This document shows positions 24,848-33,951 of a DNA stretch of 64,000 bases, in pieces; position 1 is the stretch's first letter; each line of letters begins with the position of its first letter. This DNA comes from Bryobacteraceae bacterium (GTDB taxonomy: Bacteria > Acidobacteriota > Terriglobia > Bryobacterales > Bryobacteraceae): the NCBI GenBank assembly GCA_947458745.1, contig CANGYQ010000013.1, forward strand, positions 62,001 to 126,000, in the 5' to 3' direction. Both the position numbers and the translations under genes were made by a program. The notes under the pieces are model-generated. The model ran no database searches and was not told the DNA's origin. It saw only the letters and a program-made list of their open reading frames with translations.

Positions 24848-25532
24848 CACCCGCCGCAATCAGCGGCGCTTCCAGCTTCAACGGCACTTCCAGCAACTGG
24901 TTCAGCCACGGCGAAACGGGTTCCACACCGCTCGCCGGCGGGGCGTTGGTCAATGGTTCCCAAACCCGGAACTTGAAGGCTGCCACGGGCAGCAGCAGCG
25001 AATTCAGATACGTGGTCCGCAGCACGCGCAAGCCGGCTTGCTGGCACAGCCACCGCAATCGAGCATCGGTGTAGCGCTGGCGCTCCTCGACAAACATCGA
25101 ATGGCGGCTGCGTAGCCAGGAGAAAGCCGAGGTCCGCAGCAGCAGCGGAGCGCCCGGCTTCAGGATACGGGCGAACTGCTGGAACGCCTGCTCATCTTCA
25201 CCCGGCACCAGGTGCGCAATTACATCCAGCGACACCACCGCGTCAAACGACCGCCCGGCGAAAGGCAAGTGGCGCAGGTCCGCCTGTGTCTTGCAGTCCA
25301 GCCGGCAGAAGCTCAACCCGGCGTGACTCAGATCGGCCGGAAACATGCGCCACTGGAAATGCTGCTCCATGCGCTCCGACATGTAGCCGGTGCCGCAACC
25401 AGCTTCCAGCACCTGCGCCCCGGCCGGTGGCGCGTACGGGGCCGCAAAGCGCCAAAAGATGCGCTCCATGCCGCGGTACCACCAGAGCTCACGCTCGGAG
25501 GCGGCGATGTTGGCGAACTCCGCCGGGTTCAT
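24795..25532 (-). CDS. Class I SAM-dependent methyltransferase
   Basis: 245 residues. The SAM-binding motif V-L-E-A-G-C-G-T-G-Y is at about residues 41-50; F-D-A-V-V-S-L-D-V-I-A-H-L and I-L-K-P-G-A-P-L-L-L-R follow as motifs post-I and III of the Methyltransf_11 fold. An N-terminal R-E-L-W-W-Y-R-G-M segment and a longer C-terminal part (F-R-V-W-E-P-L-T-N) are typical of sugar or lipid methyltransferases in polysaccharide loci. It is the last gene of the minus-strand set GT2, DegT, epimerase, methyltransferase. Acceptor unknown. Confidence 0.88.
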   Translation of the reverse strand: MNPAEFANIAASERELWWYRGMERIFWRFAAPYAPPAGAQVLEAGCGTGYMSERMEQHFQWRMFPADLSHAGLSFCRLDCKTQADLRHLPFAGRSFDAVVSLDVIAHLVPGEDEQAFQQFARILKPGAPLLLRTSAFSWLRSRHSMFVEERQRYTDARLRWLCQQAGLRVLRTTYLNSLLLPVAAFKFRVWEPLTNAPPASGVEPVSPWLNQLLEVPLKLEAPLIAAGVNLPLGQSLLLAAERPS

Positions 25533-25553
25533 ACCACGCTCACCATGCCGTAC

Positions 25554-26537
25554 TCAATGTGCCGCGCCGGCGACGGCCCGGTGCCGGACATAGTAGGCCA
25601 GAGCCTCGCGCATTCCCTGTTCCATACTCACTTGCGGTGCCCAGCCGGTGGCAGTGCGGAAGAGCGTCGAATCCGTGTAGTAGCTGCCAATGTCGATCGC
25701 TTGGCGCTCCGCCGGGAATGGCACCAGCCGGGGCTCGGGCAGCCCCGCTACTTGGGCTGCAATCCCGGCGATCTGGCGCAAAGAGAGTACCTCACCGCCG
25801 CCGACATTAAACGCGCGCACGGTGCTGTCCATCAAGCCCGCATGGAGAAACGCTTCCACGCAATCGCTTACATACAGCGGGTCCCGCAGTTGCTCGCCAT
25901 CACCATAAACGGCCAGCGGCAACCTCTCCGCCATGCGCTTCAAAAAGACACTCAGGAAGCCCTGATTCATCGCCGCAAACGACATGCGCGGACCGTAGAC
26001 ATTGGTCAGACGCAGGACAATCGCATCCAAGCCGCCCTTGCGCGAAAGCATCAGGTGATACTGCGAGGCGGCGTACTTATGTACACCGTTGTAATCCACT
26101 GGATTGACCGGGTGGATCTCATCCACCGGCAGATACTCCGGGACACCAAACACCTGCCGCGTGGAGGCATAGACCACGCGCACCCCCGGCCGCCACTCCC
26201 GGCAGGCCTCCAGAAATCGCAGATGGTCGCGGGTGTTGAGGTCCAGATCGCGCTCCGGGTTCAACATGCTCTGGATGTGGCTGATCTCGCCCGCGATGTT
26301 AAAGATCACGTCGGCCTGCATGATGTGGTCGCGCAAGCGTTGCACTTGCCCGATGTTCGCGTAGACCACCTGAATGCCCGAGGAGGCAGGAATGTTCGCG
26401 GGGTCGCCACCGCAGCCCGGCACGCATGGGTCAACCACCGTGACCTCCGCACCTTCCGCCGCCAACTGCAAAGCCAAATTGCTACCGATGAAGCCCAAGC
26501 CCCCCGTTACCAGGACCCGGCAATTCTTGTAACGCAC
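25554..26537 (-). CDS. NAD-dependent epimerase/dehydratase (extended SDR)
   Basis: 327 residues. The Rossmann motif T-G-G-L-G-F-I-G-S-N opens the protein, with A-S-T-R-Q-V-F-G, then V-D-Y-N-G-V-H-K-Y-A-A-S-Q-Y, and R-L-T-N-V-Y-G-P-R near residue 180. In classic extended SDRs the third motif is Y-x-x-x-K; here the residue four before Lys is Asn with a Tyr one place earlier. Some sugar-nucleotide enzymes carry this N-G-x-x-K version. It would act on an NDP-sugar and sits between an aminotransferase and a methyltransferase, as expected in a deoxy- or amino-sugar pathway. Confidence 0.88.
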   Translation of the reverse strand: MRYKNCRVLVTGGLGFIGSNLALQLAAEGAEVTVVDPCVPGCGGDPANIPASSGIQVVYANIGQVQRLRDHIMQADVIFNIAGEISHIQSMLNPERDLDLNTRDHLRFLEACREWRPGVRVVYASTRQVFGVPEYLPVDEIHPVNPVDYNGVHKYAASQYHLMLSRKGGLDAIVLRLTNVYGPRMSFAAMNQGFLSVFLKRMAERLPLAVYGDGEQLRDPLYVSDCVEAFLHAGLMDSTVRAFNVGGGEVLSLRQIAGIAAQVAGLPEPRLVPFPAERQAIDIGSYYTDSTLFRTATGWAPQVSMEQGMREALAYYVRHRAVAGAAH

Positions 26538-27605
26538 TTAGTAAAAGCTTCGCACCCTCGCCACCACTTCGTCGAGGTCCGCGTCACTTAAATATGCATG
26601 CAGCGGGAGCGATATGATCTCGCGGGCCGCCCGCTCCGCTTGAGGCAGGTCGCCGCGCTTCATGCCCGCATTGCGAAACGCCGGATGCAAGTGTAAAGGC
26701 CGGGGATAGTGGATGCCGCTGGCGATGCCATGCTCGCTCAAGTACTGCCGAAGTTGGTCCCGCCGCTTCGCCCGGACCACATACAGATGCGCCACACTTC
26801 CCGGAACCCGCGCCAGTGGACGCACGGCATCACAGCCGGCCAACGCCGCATCGTAGCGCTCCGCCAACTGCCTCCGCCGCTGGTTCCACGCTGGAAGACG
26901 CGGCAGGAAGGCTCGCAGATAGCAGGCCTGGATTTCATCCAACCGTGAATTGATGCCCTCGACGTGAGCCACCTGATCGTTCCGGCGTCCGCCATCACGG
27001 ATCTCGCGCAACCGCTGGGCCAGTCGCGCGTCATCGGTGACAATCGCTCCACCATCGCCCAACGCGCCCAGGTTCTTGGTCGGATAAAAGCTAAATGCCC
27101 GCAGGCCGCATAGCGGCGCTCCATGGGCCTGGCAGGCATCCTGCAAAATGGGCACCCGGACGCCTAGCAGCTTTCCCAGGTCCAGTGGCTGGCCATAGAG
27201 ATGCACCGGCACGATCGCCGCTGTCGCTGCAGTGATCCGCCGGCGGGCGTCATCCAAGTCCATCAGCAACGTCTCCGGATCGACATCCGCGAACACTGGC
27301 CGCAACCCCGCGGCCCGAATAGCCACGCCGGTGAAAGGAGCCGTCATCGCACTGGTCAGCACATCACCCTTCACGCGCAGCGCCCGCAGGGCCACCGTGA
27401 TCGCATCGCTGCCGGAAGCGACACCCACCGCTTCCTGGGCCCCCATCGCCGCCGCGAACTCCCGCTCAAACGCCGCCACCTGCGGACCCAGAATGTAGTG
27501 GGACCGCCGGTGCATCTCCGCCAGATGCGCCTGCCACACAGGCTCCGTCTCAGCGATGGCGGCGGCTAGATTGGCGAGCGGTATCCGAATTGGACGTGGA
27601 TCCAT
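26538..27605 (-). CDS. DegT/DnrJ/EryC1/StrS aminotransferase
   Basis: 355 residues, a full-length PLP-dependent sugar aminotransferase. Landmarks: G-V-A-S-G-S-D-A-I (PLP phosphate site, near residue 60), the D-A-C-Q-A-H-G loop, and S-F-Y-P-T-K-N-L-G-A-L-G-D-G-G-A-I with the PLP-binding Lys near residue 180. The family makes 3- or 4-amino sugars for glycans. It overlaps the GT2 gene by 40 bp and its stop is next to the epimerase start, so the three are one operon. The sugar product cannot be named. Confidence 0.93.
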   Translation of the reverse strand: MDPRPIRIPLANLAAAIAETEPVWQAHLAEMHRRSHYILGPQVAAFEREFAAAMGAQEAVGVASGSDAITVALRALRVKGDVLTSAMTAPFTGVAIRAAGLRPVFADVDPETLLMDLDDARRRITAATAAIVPVHLYGQPLDLGKLLGVRVPILQDACQAHGAPLCGLRAFSFYPTKNLGALGDGGAIVTDDARLAQRLREIRDGGRRNDQVAHVEGINSRLDEIQACYLRAFLPRLPAWNQRRRQLAERYDAALAGCDAVRPLARVPGSVAHLYVVRAKRRDQLRQYLSEHGIASGIHYPRPLHLHPAFRNAGMKRGDLPQAERAAREIISLPLHAYLSDADLDEVVARVRSFY

Positions 27606-28279
27606 AAGCGCAATAGTTGATAGAAGGTAGTGGCCAACGAACGCAGGCGGAAAAACTGGCTCTTGCCATGCTGCCGGGCATAGTGATGGACCCCCACCTC
27701 CACCACGCCACAGCCAGTCAGTTCCAGTTTACGGACCAGTTCGACACAGATGGTGCCGCTGGTTGACGTGAGGTGGATTTTCTCCACCAGCCGCCGCCGC
27801 ACCAACCGGAAATCGCAATCGACATCCCGGAGATGGATGCCAAACAACGCCCGGGCAAACGTGTTGTAGATGCTGCCGATCACGATGCGATGCTGCGGGT
27901 CGTTGCGCTCCAGCTTGTAGCCGTTCACAAGGCCCACCCCGTCACCCATCCGCTCCAGTAGTTTCGGCAGTTCGCCCACGTCATACTGGCCATCGCCGTC
28001 GGTATAGAAAACCAGTTCCTTGGTAGCCGCCGCAAAGCCGCTCCGCAGGGCCCCACCGTAGCCCCGGTTCTGCGGATGGGTCACAATCCGCAGTTGGCCG
28101 CCCAACTCCCGCTGCAACTGAAGCAGAACCTCGCCAGTATTGTCGTGGCTGCCGTCATTGACGACAATCACTTCAAATTCGCGGCCCGTGGCCCGCAATA
28201 CCGCAAACGTCTTACCGATCAGCGCGGGCAGCGAGGGAGCGTCATTATAGGCCGGGAAGAAGGCACTGATGCTCTCCAT
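27566..28279 (-). CDS. Glycosyltransferase family 2, polyprenol-phosphate type
   Basis: 237 residues with the GT2 catalytic half: F-F-P-A-Y-N-D-A at the start, V-V-N-D-G-S-H-D-N-T (nucleotide binding) and Y-T-D-G-D-G-Q-Y-D (D-x-D type metal site, about 93-101). No long membrane helix follows, so it resembles dolichol-phosphate mannose synthase-like enzymes without the anchor. It likely moves a sugar from UDP or GDP to a lipid carrier or glycan. It is 11 bp downstream of the FHA-GAF-phosphatase gene and overlaps the aminotransferase gene by 40 bp. Confidence 0.9.
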   Translation of the reverse strand: MESISAFFPAYNDAPSLPALIGKTFAVLRATGREFEVIVVNDGSHDNTGEVLLQLQRELGGQLRIVTHPQNRGYGGALRSGFAAATKELVFYTDGDGQYDVGELPKLLERMGDGVGLVNGYKLERNDPQHRIVIGSIYNTFARALFGIHLRDVDCDFRLVRRRLVEKIHLTSTSGTICVELVRKLELTGCGVVEVGVHHYARQHGKSQFFRLRSLATTFYQLLRLWIHVQFGYRSPI

Positions 28280-28290
28280 CGGGGCGGCGC

Positions 28291-29961
28291 CTACAGGCCT
28301 TTCCGGCGCACGACCACGAGGGTCACGTCATCGGCGGGTGCCGTGCCCGCGGCCCACTCCGCCACTTCGCGGTTGATGGCATCGATCATCTCGCTGGCGG
28401 GCAGCTTGGCGTTGCGTTGGATGGCGGTCGCCAGGCGATCTTCGCCAAACTCCTCGTCCGTGCCCGCCTTCACGCCTTCGGTGACGCCATCGCTAAACAG
28501 CACCAGGACGTCGTCCGGGTCAATGTGCGTGCGGCGCTCCGAATACTGGGCTTTCGGCAAGATACCCAGAATCATGCCGCCGCCCTCCAGTGTCTCGACG
28601 TCGCCATTGGCGCGGACCAGCAACGGCGGGTTGTGGCCCGCGTTGCAATACACCGTTTCGCCGGTCGTCGGCTCCAGCACCGCCATGAAGAACGTGATGA
28701 ACCGGTTGGAGGGGCAGGTGGACGTGATGACGCGATTCAGGCGCGTCACCATGCTGGCCAGATCCGGCGCATCTTCCACCAGCACCTGCACGCGCGCCTG
28801 CAGGCTGGACATCAGCAGCGCCGCGGGCATCCCCTTCCCCGCCACGTCCGCCACGATGATCGCGACGCGTCCGTCCGGGTAGGGGAGAAAATCGTAATAG
28901 TCGCCGCCCACCGTGCGGCAGGGGACGTTGTAGCCCGCCAGGTCAATGCCGGGCACGACCGGAGGCCGCGAAGGCAGCAAGCCGCGTTGGATATCACCCG
29001 CGGCCTTCATGTCCCCTTCCACCTCGGCCGCGCGGGCGGCTTCAATGCGCACCGCCGCGATGTTGGCCATCATCGTGATCATGTTGAGGTCTTCCTTCGT
29101 GAATTCCTTCAACATCGACGAATCAAGATAAAGCAAACCAATCACTTTCTGATCGTTGGTTTGCAGCGGTACGGCCATAAAGCTGCGGACCAGGTTGTCC
29201 ACAATGGACTGGGACCCTCGCACCGCGGCGTCCAGCGACGTATCGCGGACCAGCAGCGATTGACGCTCCCGCATCACCTTGTCGCGCACGGTGGAGCTGA
29301 TCCGGAACGCGTCGCCCCGGGTCTCTCTCACCACCAGATTCTCGCTTTGGTCAAACGTCATCAGCACGCCGCGGGATCCGCCCACGGCCAGCATGGATTC
29401 GTCCATCACCATGCGGAACAGATCCGGCAGCGGCAAGTGCGCCGCCAACATCGCACTCACCCGTCCGATGGCCTGCGTGTAGCGCTGCTGTTCACTCGAT
29501 GACACGGGCGTCTGGGCACCCGACATACCGACTCCGGGAGACGAGTCAGAAGTGATCTTCTTGTCGTTGCGGTAAAGCCCATCCAGCGACGTGATCACCG
29601 TGGACGAGGACGGCGTGTCGATCCCGCCGTCGACAAACACCACTGTTTCGTGACTGACGCTGGGGGCCGCATCGACAAAGGTGATCACCAAGTGGCCAGC
29701 GCTCACCCGATCACCGGGCTCAATACTGGTGGGGCTGGAAATCCGGATGCCGTTCACCAAAGTGCCGTTTTTCGATTCCTGATCCTGGACCAGCCATTCG
29801 CGACCGCTCTTCATGATCACCAGGTGCCGGCGCGACAGACCATGATCTTCCGGGTAAGCCAGGTCGTTGTCACCGGAGCGCCCCAGGGTAATGCGGTCTT
29901 TGTCCAGTTTCAGAGTCCGCGATGAACCATCACTGCTGCTGATCACAATTTCGGGAGCCAT
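28291..29961 (-). CDS. FHA-GAF-SpoIIE (PP2C) regulatory phosphatase
   Basis: 556 residues in three domains. The FHA domain (about 5-100) has I-T-L-G-R-S-G-D-N-D-L, S-R-R-H-L and K-N-G-T-L-V-N-G, the phospho-threonine-binding set. A GAF-like domain follows (about 170-315). The C-terminal PP2C/SpoIIE domain (about 340-555) has A-D-V-A-G-K-G-M-P-A-A-L, A-G-H-N-P-P and L-F-S-D-G-V-T-E, so the metal-binding Asp residues are present. Such proteins remove phosphates from anti-sigma antagonists or other Ser/Thr-phosphorylated partners. It leads the GT2/DegT/epimerase/methyltransferase set; no kinase or antagonist gene is in the window. Divergent from rlmH. Confidence 0.93.
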   Translation of the reverse strand: MAPEIVISSSDGSSRTLKLDKDRITLGRSGDNDLAYPEDHGLSRRHLVIMKSGREWLVQDQESKNGTLVNGIRISSPTSIEPGDRVSAGHLVITFVDAAPSVSHETVVFVDGGIDTPSSSTVITSLDGLYRNDKKITSDSSPGVGMSGAQTPVSSSEQQRYTQAIGRVSAMLAAHLPLPDLFRMVMDESMLAVGGSRGVLMTFDQSENLVVRETRGDAFRISSTVRDKVMRERQSLLVRDTSLDAAVRGSQSIVDNLVRSFMAVPLQTNDQKVIGLLYLDSSMLKEFTKEDLNMITMMANIAAVRIEAARAAEVEGDMKAAGDIQRGLLPSRPPVVPGIDLAGYNVPCRTVGGDYYDFLPYPDGRVAIIVADVAGKGMPAALLMSSLQARVQVLVEDAPDLASMVTRLNRVITSTCPSNRFITFFMAVLEPTTGETVYCNAGHNPPLLVRANGDVETLEGGGMILGILPKAQYSERRTHIDPDDVLVLFSDGVTEGVKAGTDEEFGEDRLATAIQRNAKLPASEMIDAINREVAEWAAGTAPADDVTLVVVRRKGL

Positions 29962-30019
29962 GAGTATTACACTACTTTAACCGGATGCTGGCGGCGAAGC
30001 ACCTCCTAAATGCTGCTCT

Positions 30020-30439
30020 ATGAAGACTTTCCTGTACTACGTCGGTAAGCCCAAGGACGCCGCTTCCAACGCCGTCGCGGACGACTTCCTCGCCCGGGCC
30101 AACCGGTTTTCGCCCTGCACAATGGCCGAGATCAACCCCGCCCGGGTGGATCCGTTTGAGAAGCACCCCACCGCCCGCCGCATCGCGCTCGATCCGGCCG
30201 GCCAACCGATGGACTCCGCCGCCTTTTCGCGCGTATTCGAGGACGCTGAGCGTTACGGGCGCGATCTCGTCTTTGTGGTGGGAGGACACGATGGCCTGCT
30301 ACCCGCCTGGCGGCAGAAAGCGGACCAACTGCTGTCGCTCTCCAAGATGACGTTTCCGCACGAACTGGCTAGGGCGATGCTGGCCGAACAGATCTACCGC
30401 GCTTTCGCAACCCTCCGCGGCCACCCTTACCCGCGCTAG
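30020..30439 (+). CDS. rlmH: 23S rRNA (pseudouridine-1915-N3)-methyltransferase RlmH
   Basis: 139 residues, a SPOUT-type methyltransferase of the YbeA family, a bit shorter than the usual 155. Landmarks: Y-Y-V-G-K-P at the start, A-L-D-P-A-G-Q-P-M-D-S, V-V-G-G-H-D-G-L near residue 95 (SAM knot), L-S-K-M-T-F-P-H-E-L-A-R, and the C-terminal R-G-H-P-Y-P-R. In most family members the last residues are H-P-Y-H-K/R; here the penultimate residue is Pro. RlmH methylates helix 69 of 23S rRNA. A short 95-bp gap to the convergent M23 gene shows nothing clear. Confidence 0.93.
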   Translation: MKTFLYYVGKPKDAASNAVADDFLARANRFSPCTMAEINPARVDPFEKHPTARRIALDPAGQPMDSAAFSRVFEDAERYGRDLVFVVGGHDGLLPAWRQKADQLLSLSKMTFPHELARAMLAEQIYRAFATLRGHPYPR

Positions 30440-30535
30440 TGTCTTGAAAAAGCCCACCGCCGACTCCGAGCCGCAACCAGCAGGAGCGGGCTACCCTCTT
30501 CCCCAAAACCTATCTGGCCACAACAAATCCGGTAG

Positions 30536-31402
30536 CTATTTCACACCCTTACGTTTCCGCGCAGGAGCCGCCACCGGCACCCGACCCAACCCAAGCAGTG
30601 TGGCCGGTTCCAGGTAGGTGTTCTGCCACTGCACGCCCAAATGCAGATGCGGCGCCGCGCTGCGGCCCGTGCTGCCACTCTTGGCGATCACTTGCCCGGC
30701 GGTCACCAAGTCCCCCTCCTTGGCCACAAACTCCGACAGGTGCATGTAGAGCGTAAACAAGCCTTCGCCATGATCGATCGCCACCAGGCCGCCTTCAAAA
30801 TACATCGGCCGGGCGATCACCACCTTGCCCGCGGCCACCGCCCGGATGGGTGTGCCGACCGCCGCCCGGAAGTCCAGGCCCTGGTGGATGCTCTGGGTCT
30901 TGCCGTTGTAGGTGCGCCGAACGCCGAAGGGTGAGGTCTGGATGCTGGCGGTGGGCGGGAGGAACGGCAGGGCCCAGCGCCGCTCGGAGCGGACGGCGAA
31001 GACCGTCTTCTTCAGTTCCCGCTCCGCCTCGATGCGGACATTCTCCTCCTCGGGTGGTTCGAGATAGCGCGGTGCCACGGTGACAATCGATTCCCGGTAG
31101 GCCCGTGCCTGCACCACGACGTCCTGCTTCAGCGGCTCCCCGCCGGTCGAGATCGAGAGTGGGTAGCGGCCTGGCTTCGTGTCGAGCGGGATGCCGGCCA
31201 GCGCGGTCCAGCGCTTGGTTTTGGGGTCGAGCGCGAAAGACAGCGGCCGGTCGAGGAAGCGGGCCTGGGGCTGAGCGGCGCTTTCCACCTCGACCAGCAA
31301 GGGTGCCCCGTTGAAGGGCTTGGCGGGCCAGACGCGGACCGGCCCAGCCTCCGCCACTACGCCCAACAATAGCCAGCACGCCCAATTTGCTCCGATCTCC
31401 AT
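30536..31402 (-). CDS. M23-family metallopeptidase (LytM-type), exported
   Basis: 288 residues with a signal-like N-terminus (W-A-C-W-L-L-L-G-V-V-A). A beta domain of about 110 residues precedes the M23 catalytic domain (about 155-275): S-I-H-Q-G-L-D-F-R-A-A-V-G-T-P-I supplies the H-x(3)-D zinc pair, and H-L-H-L-G-V carries the last His. The intervening I-D-H-G-E-G-L is present. All zinc ligands are seen, so it is probably an active peptidoglycan endopeptidase, or an activator of amidases. Divergent from accD across 128 bp, which holds no feature I can name. Confidence 0.9.
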   Translation of the reverse strand: MEIGANWACWLLLGVVAEAGPVRVWPAKPFNGAPLLVEVESAAQPQARFLDRPLSFALDPKTKRWTALAGIPLDTKPGRYPLSISTGGEPLKQDVVVQARAYRESIVTVAPRYLEPPEEENVRIEAERELKKTVFAVRSERRWALPFLPPTASIQTSPFGVRRTYNGKTQSIHQGLDFRAAVGTPIRAVAAGKVVIARPMYFEGGLVAIDHGEGLFTLYMHLSEFVAKEGDLVTAGQVIAKSGSTGRSAAPHLHLGVQWQNTYLEPATLLGLGRVPVAAPARKRKGVK

Positions 31403-31530
31403 CTATCGCCAGCGTAGCAGTGGTACCCGACCCGGGTCGTGATCCGCACTCCCTGGTGCGCCGGGCGAAACTAACGTGCGAAACTAAAGCGTTGCATCGG
31501 ATTGAAATGCCGGCGCACAACACTTCACGA

Positions 31531-32376
31531 ATGAGCTGGTTCAAACGCGATAAGCCCGCCATTGCTCCCAACGCCGAGCAAGACCGCACTGTGCGGGCGG
31601 AAGGTCTATGGGTTAAGTGCGAAGGCTGCCGTCAGGTGGTTTTCCGCAGTGACCTGGAGAAGAATTCCAATGTCTGCCCCAAGTGCGGTTTCCACTTCCG
31701 CCTGGACTCCAAGGCCCGGCTGGATCTCCTCTTTGAAGAGCCTTACGAAACTTTCGACCAGTCACTGGCCTCCACCGATCCGCTGAGCTTCGTTGATTCC
31801 AAAAGCTACCGTAGCCGCCTGGCCGGCATGCAACAGACCACCGGGCTGACCGACGCCATCATCAGCGCCCGGGGCCGCATCGGCCGCCATATGGTGAACG
31901 TCTGCGCCATGGAGCTGCGCTTTATCGGCGGCAGCATGGGCAGCGTGGTGGGTGAAGTGATAACCCGGGCAGTGGAACGCTCGCTTGCCAACCGGCAACC
32001 GCTGGTCATCATTTCCGCCTCCGGCGGCGCCCGCATGCAGGAGGGCTTGATCAGCCTGATGCAGCTGGCCAAGATTTCGGCCGCGTTGATGAAGCTCGAC
32101 ACCGCCGCCATCCCCTACATCAGCCTGATGACGGACCCCACCACCGGTGGCGTCACGGCCAGCTTCGCCATGCTGGGAGACCTGAACATCGCCGAACCCG
32201 GAGCCTTGATCGGCTTCGCCGGACCCCGCGTGATTGAGCAGACCATCCGCCAGAAACTGCCCGAAGGCTTCCAGAAGAGTGAGTTCCTGCTGCAGCACGG
32301 CTTCCTGGACGCGGTGGTGCCCCGGACTCAGCTGCGCGAATACCTCTCCAAGGCGTTCGACTTCATGGCAGGCTAA
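31531..32376 (+). CDS. accD: Acetyl-CoA carboxylase, carboxyltransferase subunit beta
   Basis: 281 residues from ATG 31531; an in-frame ATG at 31507 is possible, and neither has a clear ribosome site. M-S-W-F-K-R is the usual AccD N-terminus. A Cys4 zinc ribbon uses Cys30, Cys33, Cys49 and Cys52. The carboxyltransferase half has G-G-S-M-G-S-V-V-G-E, S-A-S-G-G-A-R-M-Q-E-G and P-T-T-G-G-V-T-A-S-F. With AccA it moves the carboxyl group from biotin to acetyl-CoA for fatty-acid synthesis. It is followed 15 bp later by two D-aminoacylase genes. Confidence 0.97.
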   Translation: MSWFKRDKPAIAPNAEQDRTVRAEGLWVKCEGCRQVVFRSDLEKNSNVCPKCGFHFRLDSKARLDLLFEEPYETFDQSLASTDPLSFVDSKSYRSRLAGMQQTTGLTDAIISARGRIGRHMVNVCAMELRFIGGSMGSVVGEVITRAVERSLANRQPLVIISASGGARMQEGLISLMQLAKISAALMKLDTAAIPYISLMTDPTTGGVTASFAMLGDLNIAEPGALIGFAGPRVIEQTIRQKLPEGFQKSEFLLQHGFLDAVVPRTQLREYLSKAFDFMAG

Positions 32377-32391
32377 CCCGGAGCTTCCCTG

Positions 32392-33951
32392 ATGCGCTTC
32401 AGTCCTTTTGTTCTCTGTGCGATCACCGCCGCGGCGGCCGATTTTGACGTCCTCATCCGGCAAGCCAAAGTGGTGGATGGCACCGGCAACCCCTGGTTTA
32501 TCGCCGATGTCGGCGTCAAGGACGGCCGCATCGCCGCCATCGGCCGCCTGGCTGGGAAGACGGCAGACCGCGAGATCGACGCCCGTGGCCGCGCGTTAAG
32601 CCCGGGCTTCATCGACGTCCACACCCACATTGAGGGCGGCATCGAGAAGATCCCGCGCGGCGACAACTATCTGCTCGACGGCGTCACCACGGTGGTCACC
32701 GGCAACTGCGGCGGCTCTTATGCGGACCTGGGCACGTGGTTCTCCCGGATTGACCAGATGGGCCTGGGCCTCAACGTCGCTTCGCTGATCGGCCACAACA
32801 CCGTCCGGTCGGAGGTGATGGGCACGTCGTTCAAAAAGGCCACGCCCGACGAGATCAAGAAAATGCAGGAACTGGTGGAGAAGGGCATGCGCGACGGCGC
32901 AGTCGGCTTCTCCACCGGCCTGATCTATATTCCCGGCACCTATTCCGACACGTCGGAAGTGGTGGCGCTCAGCCAGGCGGCCGGCAAGTTCGGCGGCGTC
33001 TACGCCAGCCACATGCGCGACGAAGGTCCACAAGTGATGGAAGCCATCGAAGAGGCCATCAAGGCGGGACGCGAGGGCGGCCTGCGGGTGCAGCTATCGC
33101 ATTTCAAGATCGACAACCGGCGCTTGTGGGGCAAGTCTGATCAATCGATCGCCCTGGTGGAAAAGTACCGCACACTCGGCGTGGATGTCGTGGTGGACCA
33201 ATATCCGTATGACCGGTCGAGCACGAACCTCGGAATCACGCTGCCCAGTTGGGCGCTGGCTGATGGATCAATGGCCATCGCTGAGCGCTTGAAGAGCGCG
33301 GAGACGCGAGCCCGCATTGTGGCCGAGATGAAAGAGATGCTGTCGGTGAAGGGTCAGCCGGACTACTCCTACGCCGCCGTCGCCGGCTTCCGCCAGGAAC
33401 CGGCCTACGAAGGCAAGACCATCTCCGACATCAACCTCATGAAGGGCCGTGAGAAGAGCATCGATAACGAAGTAGAAACCATCCTCGAACTGATGGCCGC
33501 CGGCGGCGCGCAGATGGTCTACCGCTCCATGGGCGAGTCCGATGTCGACCGCATCATGAAGTACGCCAACACGGCAATCGCCAGCGACGGCGGCGTGCGG
33601 GAATTCGGCGTCGGCATGCCGCACCCGCGCAGCTACGGCACCAATGCCCGCGTGCTGGCCGAATACGTCCGCAAGCGCCAAGTGCTGACGCTGGAAGATG
33701 CGGTCCGCCGCATGACTTCCCTGCCCGCCCGCACGTTCAACTTCCGTGATCGCGGCGTCATCCGTGAGGGGCTGGCGGCGGATCTGCTGCTGTTTGATCC
33801 CGCCAAGGTGACCGACCTGTCCACCTACGAAAGGCCTCATCAATACACGGTGGGGTTTGATTTTGTCCTGGTGAACGGCACTGTGATGGTGGCCGACGGC
33901 CAGTTGACCGATGCCCACGGCGGCCGCGTTCTGCGTCACCTTCCCGAATGA
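32392..33951 (+). CDS. N-acyl-D-amino-acid deacylase family protein 1
   Basis: 519 residues with a short signal-like start (M-R-F-S-P-F-V-L-C-A-I-T-A-A-A-A). The amidohydrolase metal motifs are present: D-V-H-T-H-I-E (His77, His79), T-G-N-C-G-G with the bridging Cys106, S-H-M-R-D-E-G, L-S-H-F-K and A-S-D-G-G. These match D-aminoacylases, which free D-amino acids from N-acyl forms; N-acyl-D-glutamate or dipeptide forms are alternatives. The stop overlaps the next gene as ATGA, and the two proteins are clearly paralogous. Confidence 0.9.
   Translation: MRFSPFVLCAITAAAADFDVLIRQAKVVDGTGNPWFIADVGVKDGRIAAIGRLAGKTADREIDARGRALSPGFIDVHTHIEGGIEKIPRGDNYLLDGVTTVVTGNCGGSYADLGTWFSRIDQMGLGLNVASLIGHNTVRSEVMGTSFKKATPDEIKKMQELVEKGMRDGAVGFSTGLIYIPGTYSDTSEVVALSQAAGKFGGVYASHMRDEGPQVMEAIEEAIKAGREGGLRVQLSHFKIDNRRLWGKSDQSIALVEKYRTLGVDVVVDQYPYDRSSTNLGITLPSWALADGSMAIAERLKSAETRARIVAEMKEMLSVKGQPDYSYAAVAGFRQEPAYEGKTISDINLMKGREKSIDNEVETILELMAAGGAQMVYRSMGESDVDRIMKYANTAIASDGGVREFGVGMPHPRSYGTNARVLAEYVRKRQVLTLEDAVRRMTSLPARTFNFRDRGVIREGLAADLLLFDPAKVTDLSTYERPHQYTVGFDFVLVNGTVMVADGQLTDAHGGRVLRHLPE

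Noticed and set aside
30440..30535. Possible small RNA between rlmH and the M23 gene
   Set aside because: No hairpin with a T tract and no promoter-like pair; treated as an empty convergent gap.
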